From: ZC4RG25 sp023428365
GTDB lineage: Bacteria; Pseudomonadota; Alphaproteobacteria; Rhizobiales; Hyphomicrobiaceae
Direction: 5' to 3'
DNA: 64,000 nt
NCBI GenBank assembly: GCA_050283925.1
Contig: JBNOAI010000006.1
Coordinates: forward strand, 1-64,000
The position numbers and the translations under genes are program-made. The notes beneath the pieces are model-generated. The model did no database searches. It saw only the letters and a program-made list of their open reading frames with translations, and was not told the origin of the DNA. Positions 8,955-16,615 of this stretch are shown here, one piece after another (position 1 is the first letter of the stretch; each line of letters opens with the position of its first letter).

Positions 8955-10276
8955 GCACACCGCAGCAGCGCCGGGCGGCCGCTCGGAGAGAAGAAAATCG
9001 CGTACGTGCTCAACAGAGCAGTGCGGAAGCGCGCAAGGCCGAGGCTGATGCGGTGGCGCGCAAAGCCGAAGCCGAAGCACGCGCGATCGAGGTGAAGGCG
9101 AAAGCCGATGCCGAAGCCCGGAAGGCCGAGGCGGCAGAGCGACAGGCGGCAATCGACGCAAAAGCGAAAAAGGACGCTGACGATGCGGCGCGCGCCCCGT
9201 ATGAGCGCGGCTATCAGGTCGCGGTCAATCTCGCCATGCCGGTCGCGGGTGTCTATGTCGGCCACAAAATTGCGAAGAAGATTGAAGCCCGGCATGTCAC
9301 CAGCATGTCGGCGGCCAATGCCCAGTTGACGAAGGTTGCGGCCGAAGTGCCGAAGAACCTGACAAAGGCGCAGGGCAGGGGCAAGCCAGCCGACGTCGCG
9401 AAGGTGAAACTGGCGGCCTCGGTGTCGGCAGCCGACAAGTTGAAGCTCGGACGGACGCGTGGCCCGCTTGGGTTGGCGACGGCCGCGCTGCTGCTCGGCG
9501 AGGGGATGCTGTCGCGGTTCGTCGTTGCTCCGCAGATCGAGAACAAAGAGGCCAAGGAGGCGTTGAACGTCGTCGCGACGGCCAGCGTGTTCGCAGCGAC
9601 GACACTTGTCGGCGATCGCGTGCTGCAGAACGCGACGCCGAAAGTGCTACCGGCAGCCAAAGACGTGGCCGCGATCGAAGCGGCACGAAAGGTGACGGGC
9701 GCATCGCCAGCGCCATCTAGCGTCGGCAAGACCGTGGCGAAGGTGGCAAAGATTGCCATTCCGGTTATTGCTGCAGCAGCAGCGGTGAGCGCCTTCGCGA
9801 GGGCCAGCAAGGCCGGTGACTCCACTGCCGATGCTGCCGGCAAGGCGGCCGCAGCCGGCGGTGATGTGATCCTCGGCGGCGGTGTTTCCACGTTCACTGA
9901 GCGACGCGAGAAAGGTGATTCCGTCGTGGTGGCCGGATTGCGGGCTGCCGCAACGACGGCCGATAGCTATGTGCTGTTCGGCCTCGGTCAGGCCGCGATC
10001 AACCTGCAGCGCAGTCGAAGCGCCAAGCCGGAGCTGGATGCATCGATAGCATCGCCACCAGCCGGGCCGAGCGGATCGACGCAGGCAGCCGCACCGATGG
10101 CGTACATTAGCGCTGCGGCGGAAGCGAAGGCTGAGAAGTCCGAACCTGCGCTGCCTGTGATCGTGCCGTCGACGAAGTCGGCCGGGGCCGGCAAAAGCAG
10201 GTCAGATGGCATGACGCAGGGGTACACGCGCCGCAATGGCACGATTGTCTCCGGATATCGTACTCCGACCCGCTGA
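8951..10276 (+). CDS. Ala-rich coiled-coil/membrane protein between portal and protease; possible virion or ejection protein
   Basis: The 441-aa product has a long highly charged N-terminal coiled coil (about 5-85, repeated KAEAEARAIE/KADAEARKAE units). Several hydrophobic Ala/Val/Ile-rich segments follow: YQVAVNLAMPVAGVYVG, LATAALLLGEGML, NVVATASVFAATTLV and IAIPVIAAAAAVSAFA. It ends in a GYTRRNGTIVSGY-type tail. Nothing in the standard lambda set lies between B and C, so this is an insertion in a tightly packed operon (4-nt overlap upstream, 6-nt gap downstream). I do not recognise the family. The coiled-coil plus membrane-active composition fits an internal capsid protein injected with DNA, but that is inference. 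Confidence 0.75.
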   Translation: MSTPQQRRAAARREENRVRAQQSSAEARKAEADAVARKAEAEARAIEVKAKADAEARKAEAAERQAAIDAKAKKDADDAARAPYERGYQVAVNLAMPVAGVYVGHKIAKKIEARHVTSMSAANAQLTKVAAEVPKNLTKAQGRGKPADVAKVKLAASVSAADKLKLGRTRGPLGLATAALLLGEGMLSRFVVAPQIENKEAKEALNVVATASVFAATTLVGDRVLQNATPKVLPAAKDVAAIEAARKVTGASPAPSSVGKTVAKVAKIAIPVIAAAAAVSAFARASKAGDSTADAAGKAAAAGGDVILGGGVSTFTERREKGDSVVVAGLRAAATTADSYVLFGLGQAAINLQRSRSAKPELDASIASPPAGPSGSTQAAAPMAYISAAAEAKAEKSEPALPVIVPSTKSAGAGKSRSDGMTQGYTRRNGTIVSGYRTPTR

Positions 10277-10282
10277 GGCCCC

Positions 10283-11653
10283 ATGCTCAATTCGCGCTCG
10301 TCAGTGCTCGACAGCCAAGCTGCCGGGTTTCAGAGGTTTGTGGCTGAACGGTTCGCTGGCCAGCCCGTGGCGATGACCGAGGAGGCGTTGTCGTCCCTGC
10401 TGTTGGAAGTCTCGAATCCGGATGCGTCTCGCTTCGTCGGTCGTTGGGATCGCGAGAGCCGCTATCAGGTGACCGACGATGGCGTCGCCGTTGTGCTCGT
10501 CGCCGGCGTGCTGGTCAATCGCGGTGCCTGGCTCGGTCCGATCTGGGGCATGACCTCATATGAGGGCCTGGCGGAGCAGTTCCGTCGGCTCGCTGCCGAT
10601 CGCGACGTGCGCCAGGTGGTGCTCGATATTCATTCGGGCGGCGGCGAGGCCGCCGGACTGTGGGATCTCATGCCGGCGCTCGACCGGTTGAAGGAAGCCA
10701 AGCCCGTCACAGCCATCGCCAACACCGCCGCCTATTCCGCGGCTTACGCCATAGCGTCTGCTGCCGATCGCGTGGTGGTCGCGAGATCCGGAGGCGTCGG
10801 TTCTATCGGCGTCATTGCGCAGCACATGGACGTGTCCGAGATGCTGAAGCGGTGGGGGCTGAAGCCGACTCTCATCACGTTCGGCCGAAAGAAGGCGTCC
10901 GGCAACAGATACGAGCCGTTGTCGGAGGAATCTCGCGCCGACATCCAGCGTTCGGTCGACAAGCTCGGCCACGAATTCGTGGCGCATGTGGCGCGCTATC
11001 GCCGGCTCGACCCTCAAGCCGTCATCGCCACAGAGGCGGCATGCTTCTCCGATGACGAGGCCGTGTCCCGTGGTCTCGCCGACGCCGTCATGGGCTTCGA
11101 CGAGCTGCTCGACGAAATGCGTTCTCAGCGTACCGCCCGCGCGCGGGCTCCCCAAAACCCTGGAGGTCCTAGAATGACCAATAACGCAGGGTCGTCCGCA
11201 GCGAGCGGCGACCTCTCAGCACAGATCACGGCCGCGCTTGCCGATTTGGCCGTCAAGGCCAATCAGAAAGCCGAGACCGGATCCAACATGGTGTCGAAAG
11301 CTGAAGCCGAACGTATGGCCAAGGACGCCGCGACGGCGGCCGTCGCGGCTGATCGCTCTCGCATCTTCGCAATTCTCGATCACGATGAGGCCAAGGGGCG
11401 TGAGGCTCTGGCGCGTAAGCTGGCGTCGACCAGCGACATGACCGTCGACGCCGCGGTGGAGACGTTGAAGACGGCAGCGAAGGCTGAGGCAACGCAGAGC
11501 AAGGATGGTCTGACGTCTGCGCTCGATCGGGCGATGACCGCTGGTGCCAACGCTGCGCAGGTCAAGCCGGAAGCCACGTCGGCTGATGGCTCTGGCGTCA
11601 AGCGTACTTCGCTCGCCGACAAGGTCAAATCGCGCTTCGCGAAAGCCTCCTGA
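10283..11653 (+). CDS. S49 family head maturation protease with C-terminal scaffold domain (lambda C-like)
   Basis: The 456-aa product is an SppA/ClpP-fold protease: VVLDIHSGGGEAAGLWDL, then IANTAAYSAAYAIASAADR with the nucleophile at about Ser152, VGSIGVIAQHMD, and the candidate general-base lysine at 203/204 in FGRKKASGNRYEPLS. Residues from about 298 form a low-complexity Ala/Lys scaffold-like section. It processes the procapsid and is itself processed in lambda. An in-frame internal start with its own ribosome binding site lies at 11174 (listed separately), so the gene probably encodes two products. Confidence 0.9.
   Translation: MLNSRSSVLDSQAAGFQRFVAERFAGQPVAMTEEALSSLLLEVSNPDASRFVGRWDRESRYQVTDDGVAVVLVAGVLVNRGAWLGPIWGMTSYEGLAEQFRRLAADRDVRQVVLDIHSGGGEAAGLWDLMPALDRLKEAKPVTAIANTAAYSAAYAIASAADRVVVARSGGVGSIGVIAQHMDVSEMLKRWGLKPTLITFGRKKASGNRYEPLSEESRADIQRSVDKLGHEFVAHVARYRRLDPQAVIATEAACFSDDEAVSRGLADAVMGFDELLDEMRSQRTARARAPQNPGGPRMTNNAGSSAASGDLSAQITAALADLAVKANQKAETGSNMVSKAEAERMAKDAATAAVAADRSRIFAILDHDEAKGREALARKLASTSDMTVDAAVETLKTAAKAEATQSKDGLTSALDRAMTAGANAAQVKPEATSADGSGVKRTSLADKVKSRFAKAS
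11174..11653 (+). CDS. Nested capsid scaffold protein (Nu3-like internal start)
   Basis: An in-frame ATG at 11174 (MTNNAGSSAASG) is preceded by tggaggtc at 11161-11168 with ideal spacing, directly at the end of the protease domain. The resulting 159-aa protein is rich in Ala, Lys and Asp and helical, as expected for a scaffold. Lambda uses the same arrangement, Nu3 being the C-terminal portion of C from an internal start. Seen directly: start, ribosome binding site and composition. Inferred: actual internal initiation. Confidence 0.7.
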   Translation: MTNNAGSSAASGDLSAQITAALADLAVKANQKAETGSNMVSKAEAERMAKDAATAAVAADRSRIFAILDHDEAKGREALARKLASTSDMTVDAAVETLKTAAKAEATQSKDGLTSALDRAMTAGANAAQVKPEATSADGSGVKRTSLADKVKSRFAKAS

Positions 11654-11706
11654 GCGCGCTTCGCTCGCCACCTTCCCCTTCATCCTTTCCCTGGGAGATG
11701 ATCTCC

Positions 11707-12402
11707 ATGACCATTGGAGCCACCTATACGTTTCCGCCTCTGGCGCACGAGTGGCTGAAGCACGAGCTCGATTTCGAGTTTACCCGCAAGGCCATCACCC
11801 TGGCGTCCGGGGCCGGCAATCTTCGCACCGGCACCGTGCTCGGACGGATCGTATCCGGCACCGCAAGCTCGGCGGCCAAGGCCGGTGGAAACACCGGAAC
11901 CGGCACGTTCGTGCTCGACGAGACGACCCCCGTGGTCGCTGGCGCCGTGTCCGGTGTCTATCAGTTGCGATGCATCGCTGCCGCTTCCAATAGTGGCACA
12001 TTCCGGTTGTTCCATCCGAACGGTTCTGTCCTGGGCGACTTCACGATCACCGGCGGCGCTGGTGGCACGGTGACCGTGAACAAGCACATCAAAGGCGTGC
12101 TGACGGACGCCGACCCTGATTTCGCGGTCGGTGATGGCTTCGATGTCGTTGTGACGGTCGGTGAAGGCAAGTATGTCAAATACAACCCGACTCTAACGAA
12201 TGGCGCCGGCATCGCCGCCGCAATTCTTCTCAATGCGGCGGACGCGACTTCCGCCGACGTCAGAGTCGCGGGCGTTGTCGGCAAGGCCGTCATCAATCCG
12301 CTTTCGCTGATCTGGGACGCGTCGGTCGATAGTTCGGCCAAGAAGGCCGCCGCGCTCGCCGATCTCGCGAACCTCGGCATCAGCACCCGCGCCATCGTCT
12401 GA
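11707..12402 (+). CDS. Capsid decoration protein (lambda D-like) with inserted beta-rich domain
   Basis: The ATG at 11707 lies 9 nt after gggag (11693-11697); an ATG at 11698 abuts that ribosome binding site and is less likely. The N terminus (RKAITLASGAGNLRTGTVLG) and C terminus (AAAILLNAADAT...VVGKAVINP) form the usual head decoration protein that cements capsid trimers. Between them, about residues 60-150, is an accessory domain: GVYQLRCIAAASNSGTF, PNGSVLGDFTI and DFAVGDGFDVVV. A recognisably similar domain occurs in the tail sheath of this phage. A GC-rich hairpin follows the stop codon. Confidence 0.88.
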   Translation: MTIGATYTFPPLAHEWLKHELDFEFTRKAITLASGAGNLRTGTVLGRIVSGTASSAAKAGGNTGTGTFVLDETTPVVAGAVSGVYQLRCIAAASNSGTFRLFHPNGSVLGDFTITGGAGGTVTVNKHIKGVLTDADPDFAVGDGFDVVVTVGEGKYVKYNPTLTNGAGIAAAILLNAADATSADVRVAGVVGKAVINPLSLIWDASVDSSAKKAAALADLANLGISTRAIV

Positions 12403-12408
12403 GATTAA

Positions 12409-12432
12409 GGGCGCGCCGCGACGGCGGCGCCC
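12409..12432 (+). other. GC hairpin downstream of the decoration gene
   Basis: GGGCGC (12409-12414) pairs with GCGCCC (12427-12432), with an additional inner CCG/CGG pairing. There is no T-run, so it is more likely an mRNA 3'-end stabiliser or attenuator than a full terminator. Confidence 0.5.
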
Positions 12433-12477
12433 CGTCCCCTTGCGCTCGCAGCCACATCCAAACGGGAGTTTCCCTCT

Positions 12478-13506
12478 ATGCAGCTCGATTTCATCAAAGA
12501 TCCACGGTTCGCCGTCGGACCGATGACGGAGGCCATCATCAGCTTCCCCAACGAGTTCGGTTTGCTGAACCAGATCGGCTTGTTCTCCGACAAAGGCATC
12601 AGCGAGACGACCGTCAAGGTCGACATCAAGAACAAGCAGCTCCACATCATTCCGACGTCGCCGCGTGGCACGCCTGCTCACAAGTCGAGCTCGGATACCC
12701 GTGGCATGAAAGCGTTTCCGACGTTCCGGCATGCCCTTGGCGATCAGTTGCTCGCTGATGAATTCCAGAACGTGCGCAAGTTCGGCGAAAACGACGAACT
12801 CGACGTGTTCGAAGAGCGCCTGATGGAGAAGCTCGGCGATCTCGCCGCGGCGCATCGGCAGACCAAGGAGTATCTGCGTTGGGGCGCGCTGAAGGGCGAC
12901 GTCTACGACGCCGACGGCGTCACGGTGCTCTACAACGTCTATGATGAGATGGACGAGACGCAGAAGGAAGTCGAGTTCGAGCTCGAGGAAACGAGCGGCG
13001 ATCCCATTCAGGTCGGCACCGACGAACTGCTCGATCACATGGAGCTGCAGGCCGCCGGCGAGCCGATCACCGGTGTTCTGAAGATCTGCTCTCCAGGCTA
13101 TTTCACCCATCTCATGCTGAACGAGGATTTCCGAAAGGCGTACACCTACTTTTCCGGTCAACCGAATCCGCTCCGGGATAACTTGCGCAACGGTTTCTAC
13201 CACAAGGGCGTGAACTATCTGCGCCACTTGGGGCAGGCCACGTTCAAGGCCGAGGACGGCACCACCACGACGCATAAGTTCATTCCGGACGATGAAGCGA
13301 TCGCGGTTCCGCTCGGCACGCGCCAGGTGTTCCGCACCTTCAACGCGCCGGCCGACTACATCGAGACGGTGAATACGATCGGCAAAGAGATGTACGCGAA
13401 GACCGACATCATCAAGATGGATCGCGGCATCGAGATCGAGACGCAGAGCCAGAGCCTCAACCTGGTGCTGAAGCCACGTCTGGTCGTGCGCTGCACGATC
13501 GGCTGA
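12478..13506 (+). CDS. Major capsid protein, lambda gpE family
   Basis: The 342-aa product matches the lambda E / P2-like major capsid family: FPNEFGLLNQIGLF near the N terminus, RGMKAFPTFRHALGDQL, EDFRKAYTYFSG, and a C-terminal NTIGKEMYAKTDIIKMDRGI...LNLVLKPRLVVR. It builds the icosahedral shell. It has a clear ribosome binding site (ggga before the ATG) and is followed by a hairpin at 13536-13560. Length is normal for the family. Confidence 0.93.
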   Translation: MQLDFIKDPRFAVGPMTEAIISFPNEFGLLNQIGLFSDKGISETTVKVDIKNKQLHIIPTSPRGTPAHKSSSDTRGMKAFPTFRHALGDQLLADEFQNVRKFGENDELDVFEERLMEKLGDLAAAHRQTKEYLRWGALKGDVYDADGVTVLYNVYDEMDETQKEVEFELEETSGDPIQVGTDELLDHMELQAAGEPITGVLKICSPGYFTHLMLNEDFRKAYTYFSGQPNPLRDNLRNGFYHKGVNYLRHLGQATFKAEDGTTTTHKFIPDDEAIAVPLGTRQVFRTFNAPADYIETVNTIGKEMYAKTDIIKMDRGIEIETQSQSLNLVLKPRLVVRCTIG

Positions 13507-13535
13507 TCAGACTGCTGACAGCGTAGACCATCGCA

Positions 13536-13560
13536 GGTGGCGGACCAGCGGCCCGCCACC
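13536..13560 (+). other. GC hairpin downstream of the major capsid gene
   Basis: GGTGGCGG (13536-13543) pairs perfectly with CCGCCACC (13553-13560) around a 9-nt loop. No T-run follows. Its position argues against using the GTG inside it (13537) as the start of the next gene. Confidence 0.55.
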
Positions 13561-13590
13561 CGTCTCATCGTCTTTGACCGGGGAAACCTC

Positions 13591-13758
13591 ATGCGCTTCA
13601 CGATCCCGAATGGAGCGGATCTCGATCCGCGTGCTGCCGACGCAACCGCTCGACCGGACCAGACGGCGCCCGCCGCCGGGGCTCCGCAACTTCCGCCGAC
13701 GCCGGCCTTCGGCGTTCCCGTCCGCCAGCCGCGTCCTGCGGCGAAAAAGGGCAAGTGA
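13591..13758 (+). CDS. Small proline-rich phage protein downstream of the capsid gene
   Basis: The ATG at 13591 (MRFTIPNGADLD) is preceded by ggggaa and yields 55 residues, with a Pro/Ala-rich centre and a lysine-rich end (RPAAKKGK). The GTG at 13537 lies within a hairpin stem and is less plausible. Its stop (TGA 13756-13758) is one nucleotide before the next ATG. Position between capsid and head-tail genes suggests a head accessory role, but there is no recognisable domain. Confidence 0.5.
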   Translation: MRFTIPNGADLDPRAADATARPDQTAPAAGAPQLPPTPAFGVPVRQPRPAAKKGK

Positions 13759-13759
13759 C

Positions 13760-14407
13760 ATGCGAATTAAGATGAAGGCGGAGCATCGCCACAAGCTCAA
13801 TTCGGTTTCGACGAAGACCTATCCGAAGGACTGGCAAGGCACGATCGCCGACGATCTCGCGCTGGAGTGGATCGAAAAGGGCCTTGCCGAGCCTGTGATC
13901 GACGAAGCTTCGGTGCTCGCGAACATCACCAAAGCGGTGCAAGCCGAAGCCGAGAGGATCGAAGCGGTTGCGAATGCGCCAGCGACCGATGGCATCGGCC
14001 AGCCTGGTTCTGGCGTGGACGGCGGCGGCGATCCTTCCACCGACACTGCGGGTTCTTCCCAATCTAGCGCGACGTCCGCAGACGATGGTGACGGCGGATC
14101 TGGCGGCGCCACCAGCGGGCCTTCGGCCGATGCGACGGGTTCTCCGCAAATCGACGGACAGTCTGTCGCCAGTGGTGGTCCGAACGCCGGCGTGACGCCC
14201 ACTGAGCCTCAGCATTCCTCGCAAGAGGAAAACCATTGGCGGCCGGGGATCAGGCGACCGGACAGTCTGGCATTGCGGCCAAGCCGCAAGCCGATAGCGC
14301 GCCGGCGTCATCGCGATCGGCACGGTCTCGGTCCCGCCGGAACTAAATCGCATGCCATCCCGGTTTGCAGCGGCGCTCGCCGACATGGAGGACGCGCTCG
14401 ACGGTGA
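13760..14407 (+). CDS. Low-complexity head-region protein (lambda FI position), probably frameshifted near its 3' end
   Basis: The ATG at 13760 follows the previous stop directly. The first about 150 residues read naturally: MRIKMKAEHRHKLN, then WIEKGLAEPVIDEASV and a Gly/Ser/Thr/Asp-rich stretch. After about 14230 this frame becomes Arg/His/Pro rich and runs 56 nt into the next gene. The -1 frame instead continues as AAGDQATGQSGIAAKPQAD and ends SRSARSRSRRN at a TAA (14344-14346), five nucleotides before the next ATG. That is the more credible C terminus. The switch must lie between 14206 (after a TGA in the -1 frame) and about 14240, near gaggaaaacc. No canonical slippery heptamer is present, so an indel or assembly error is possible. 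Confidence 0.6.
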   Translation: MRIKMKAEHRHKLNSVSTKTYPKDWQGTIADDLALEWIEKGLAEPVIDEASVLANITKAVQAEAERIEAVANAPATDGIGQPGSGVDGGGDPSTDTAGSSQSSATSADDGDGGSGGATSGPSADATGSPQIDGQSVASGGPNAGVTPTEPQHSSQEENHWRPGIRRPDSLALRPSRKPIARRRHRDRHGLGPAGTKSHAIPVCSGARRHGGRARR

Positions 14408-14732
14408 GTTCGGAGAGTTGGTCCGGATCACGCCGATGCGGTCCTCCGATTTTGGACGCGCGGCCGATGGCGATCGCGCCGTGCGGGAGGTCATCGCCAA
14501 GGTTCATGTGCCCGACCTGAGCTCCGCCAACATCCCGGGGCTTGATGCGCGCGTCGCCTATGAGGAAGTCGAGATCGAAATTCAGCGGCATCTGTTGCCG
14601 GCCTATGTGATCGGTAAGAACGATGAATTCATTCTGCTCGAACGTCCTGGTGCTCCGCGCCTGAAAGTCAACCGGGTGGAGCGACTGGACGAGGTGTGCG
14701 CTGTCTATATCTGCGGTCCGGTAGCGAGCTGA
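14352..14732 (+). CDS. Head-tail joining protein (lambda FII-like)
   Basis: The 126-aa product has the size and position of FII-type head completion proteins. It begins MPSRFAAALADMEDALDGEFG and continues VRITPMRSSDFGR, with a beta-rich C terminus (LKVNRVERLDEVCAVYICG). These proteins form the last ring between connector and tail. Family assignment is by order and N-terminal pattern. Confidence 0.6.
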   Translation: MPSRFAAALADMEDALDGEFGELVRITPMRSSDFGRAADGDRAVREVIAKVHVPDLSSANIPGLDARVAYEEVEIEIQRHLLPAYVIGKNDEFILLERPGAPRLKVNRVERLDEVCAVYICGPVAS

Positions 14733-14733
14733 C

Positions 14734-15507
14734 ATGCTGAACCGATTGGCGCTCCGGCTTGCAACGGTTCGTGCGTTGCGAGGAAGAACCCTCGCGGGCA
14801 ATCGGGTGGCGGATAGCGAGGTCGCGGCGATCGACGATGTTGCGGCCGAGGCCGCGGCGCCAGTTGTCATCGTCTACACGGATGGCGGCAGCTTCACGGC
14901 AACCGGCCGGGATCTCTACACGACGAAGGGCGACGGGCGAGTTGAGAGCGGCTATCAGCGGCTTGTCATTGAAATCGCTGTGACCCAACGGATGCGCGTT
15001 CAAGGAGGCGAGGACGAGGCGCACGTCCAGCCTGAGACCGACGCGGCCATGGAATTCACGCTCGACATCATCGAGCGACAGATCACAACGACGCTGATGT
15101 CGTCGATCGAACCGTGGGCCGAGATGTGGCGCCGGTTCGTCATGGATATCGGCCCGCGCGAGTCCGATCGCGGCACGTCGATGCGCGAAGGCGTCCGCTT
15201 CGCCGGCAGGCAGATCACGCTGTCAGTCTCGTTGCCCAAGGAACCGCCTCATGGCGTGTCTCCGGGACCCCTGTGGACGGATTTCATGTCTTTGGCCGCA
15301 ACCGATGACAGCCTGGCTCCAGTTGTTCCCGTGCTTGAGGCGGCGCTCGCCGGCACCGATCTCGCTGACTGGCGGGTTCTTGCCGGTGCCTACGGCCTGA
15401 CAGAGGCCGAGGCCCGCGCCCTGGGCATCGGTCCGGCCGATGGTGGAGATGACGATCTCACTTTCTCGGCAACCTTGCCCGGACAGGACGAGAGCCCGTC
15501 ACCATGA
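14734..15507 (+). CDS. Phage neck or tail-completion protein of unknown family
   Basis: A 257-aa protein between the FII-like joining gene and baseplate gene V. Its 5' end follows the previous stop by one nucleotide and its stop overlaps the ATG of V (15504). It contains IVYTDGGSFTATGRDLYTTK, RLVIEIAVTQRMRV and an acidic C-terminal region (ADGGDDDLTF). I do not recognise the fold. Its position matches the tail terminator or completion genes that connect tail tube to neck. Confidence 0.55.
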   Translation: MLNRLALRLATVRALRGRTLAGNRVADSEVAAIDDVAAEAAAPVVIVYTDGGSFTATGRDLYTTKGDGRVESGYQRLVIEIAVTQRMRVQGGEDEAHVQPETDAAMEFTLDIIERQITTTLMSSIEPWAEMWRRFVMDIGPRESDRGTSMREGVRFAGRQITLSVSLPKEPPHGVSPGPLWTDFMSLAATDDSLAPVVPVLEAALAGTDLADWRVLAGAYGLTEAEARALGIGPADGGDDDLTFSATLPGQDESPSP

Positions 15508-16046
15508 GCGTGCCGGGATCGCTGCCCGACCAGATGGTCGATCTGTACCGCCGGATCGCGGATCTCGAGCGCCGCGTCGCGAATAAGAAGCGTACGGGAC
15601 TCGTGGCCGAGGTCGACGCGGCCAAAGGTCTTGCGCGCGTGAAGTTCTCGACCGACCCGCAGACCGGTCAACCGTATCTGAGCCCATGGATGCCTTGGAA
15701 AGAGGTCGCCATGGGACAGATCAAAACACATTTTCCGCCGGCGGTCGGTGAGCAGGTCGAGGTCGTTTCGGAAACCGGTGACCTGGCCGACGGGCTGATC
15801 GAAACATCGATTCCGTCGAACCAGAACGCTCGCCCCCACGACAAGGGCGGCGAGGCGATGATCAAGAACGGTTCGACCACGATCCTCATCACGGACGGCG
15901 AAGTCCGGATCAAAGCCGACAAGATCGTGCTTGAGGGCGCGACGCATCTTGGCGGCGACGGCGGTGCGCTTGTTCACCGCAAGGGCGATGCCGACTCCGC
16001 CGGCGATACCGCCGTCGGCAGCGCCAGCAAGGTCTACGCCGTCTGA
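15504..16046 (+). CDS. Baseplate assembly/spike protein V (P2 gpV / Mu gp45 family)
   Basis: The 180-aa product begins with a helix (DQMVDLYRRIADLERRVANKK), then an OB-fold region (GLVAEVDAAKGLARVKF, PWMPWKEVAMGQIKTHFPPAVGEQV), and ends in beta-helix-like short repeats (TTILITDGEVRIKADKIVLEG). gpV trimers form the membrane-piercing tip of contractile tails. The HxH iron-binding apex found in some spikes is not obvious. It overlaps the previous gene by 4 nt and starts the P2-like tail block. Confidence 0.85.
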   Translation: MSVPGSLPDQMVDLYRRIADLERRVANKKRTGLVAEVDAAKGLARVKFSTDPQTGQPYLSPWMPWKEVAMGQIKTHFPPAVGEQVEVVSETGDLADGLIETSIPSNQNARPHDKGGEAMIKNGSTTILITDGEVRIKADKIVLEGATHLGGDGGALVHRKGDADSAGDTAVGSASKVYAV

Positions 16047-16077
16047 ACGGCGCCACAACTCGAAACAGGAGATCGCG

Positions 16078-16224
16078 ATGTCTGCACTGCAGCTCTATGA
16101 AGTCATCGAGAGCGGTTTCATTCTCGGCACCTACCGCAAGGCGGGCGAGAAGATCAAATTGCACCCGCGCCAGGCGCTGTACCTGATGGCGCCGCACGGC
16201 AGTCAGTTGAAGCCGGCGAACTGA
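16078..16224 (+). CDS. Small tail-module protein, 48 aa
   Basis: The ATG at 16078 is preceded by caggaga (16066-16072). The product begins MSALQLYEVIESGF and continues YRKAGEKIKLHPRQALYL. Small proteins of this size occur between V and W genes in mosaic Mu/P2-like phages. Function unknown. The longer frame from 15931 overlaps gene V and is unlikely. Confidence 0.55.
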   Translation: MSALQLYEVIESGFILGTYRKAGEKIKLHPRQALYLMAPHGSQLKPAN

Positions 16225-16237
16225 TCGGGTTGGTGCC

Positions 16238-16615
16238 GTGTCCGCGATCGGTATGGATCGACACACAGGTAGGGTCATCACCGGCTGGGCGCATCTGGTC
16301 CAGTCGGTCGATGACATTCTGACGACGCGCGTGCTGTCGCGCGTGATGCGGCGCGCGTACGGTGCCGACAGCCTGCAACTGGTCGACCAGCCGATGAGCG
16401 AACAGACCCTGATGGCGTTCTATGCCCGGGCCAACGACGCGCTGACGCTGTGGGAGCCTCGCTTCAAGCTGCGCCTGGTGTCGTTCGTCAAAGCCGGGCC
16501 TGACGGTGTCGCCGAGATCGTCTGCACCGGCGACTACTATCCGCGCGGCCATCTCGGCGACTACTCCATTGTCGAAACCGATCGCATTTTGAACGTGCTG
16601 GTGGGGGTTCAATAA
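16238..16615 (+). CDS. Baseplate wedge protein W (P2 gpW / T4 gp25 family)
   Basis: The 125-aa product carries the gp25-type pattern: GMDRHTGRVITGWAHLVQSV, DDILTTRVLSRVMRRAYGAD, then EPRFKLRLVSF and a C-terminal ETDRILNVLV. gp25-type proteins nucleate sheath assembly on the baseplate. The start is a GTG at 16238 or an ATG at 16253. The stop overlaps the next ATG (TAATG at 16613). Confidence 0.88.
   Translation: MSAIGMDRHTGRVITGWAHLVQSVDDILTTRVLSRVMRRAYGADSLQLVDQPMSEQTLMAFYARANDALTLWEPRFKLRLVSFVKAGPDGVAEIVCTGDYYPRGHLGDYSIVETDRILNVLVGVQ

Noticed and set aside
13537..13758. GTG start at 13537 for the small protein after the capsid gene
   Set aside because: It lies inside a perfect 8-bp hairpin stem and lacks a ribosome binding site; the ATG at 13591 has one.
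13968..14195. 75-codon frame overlapping the FI-position gene
   Set aside because: No ribosome binding site and Arg/Met-rich shadow composition.
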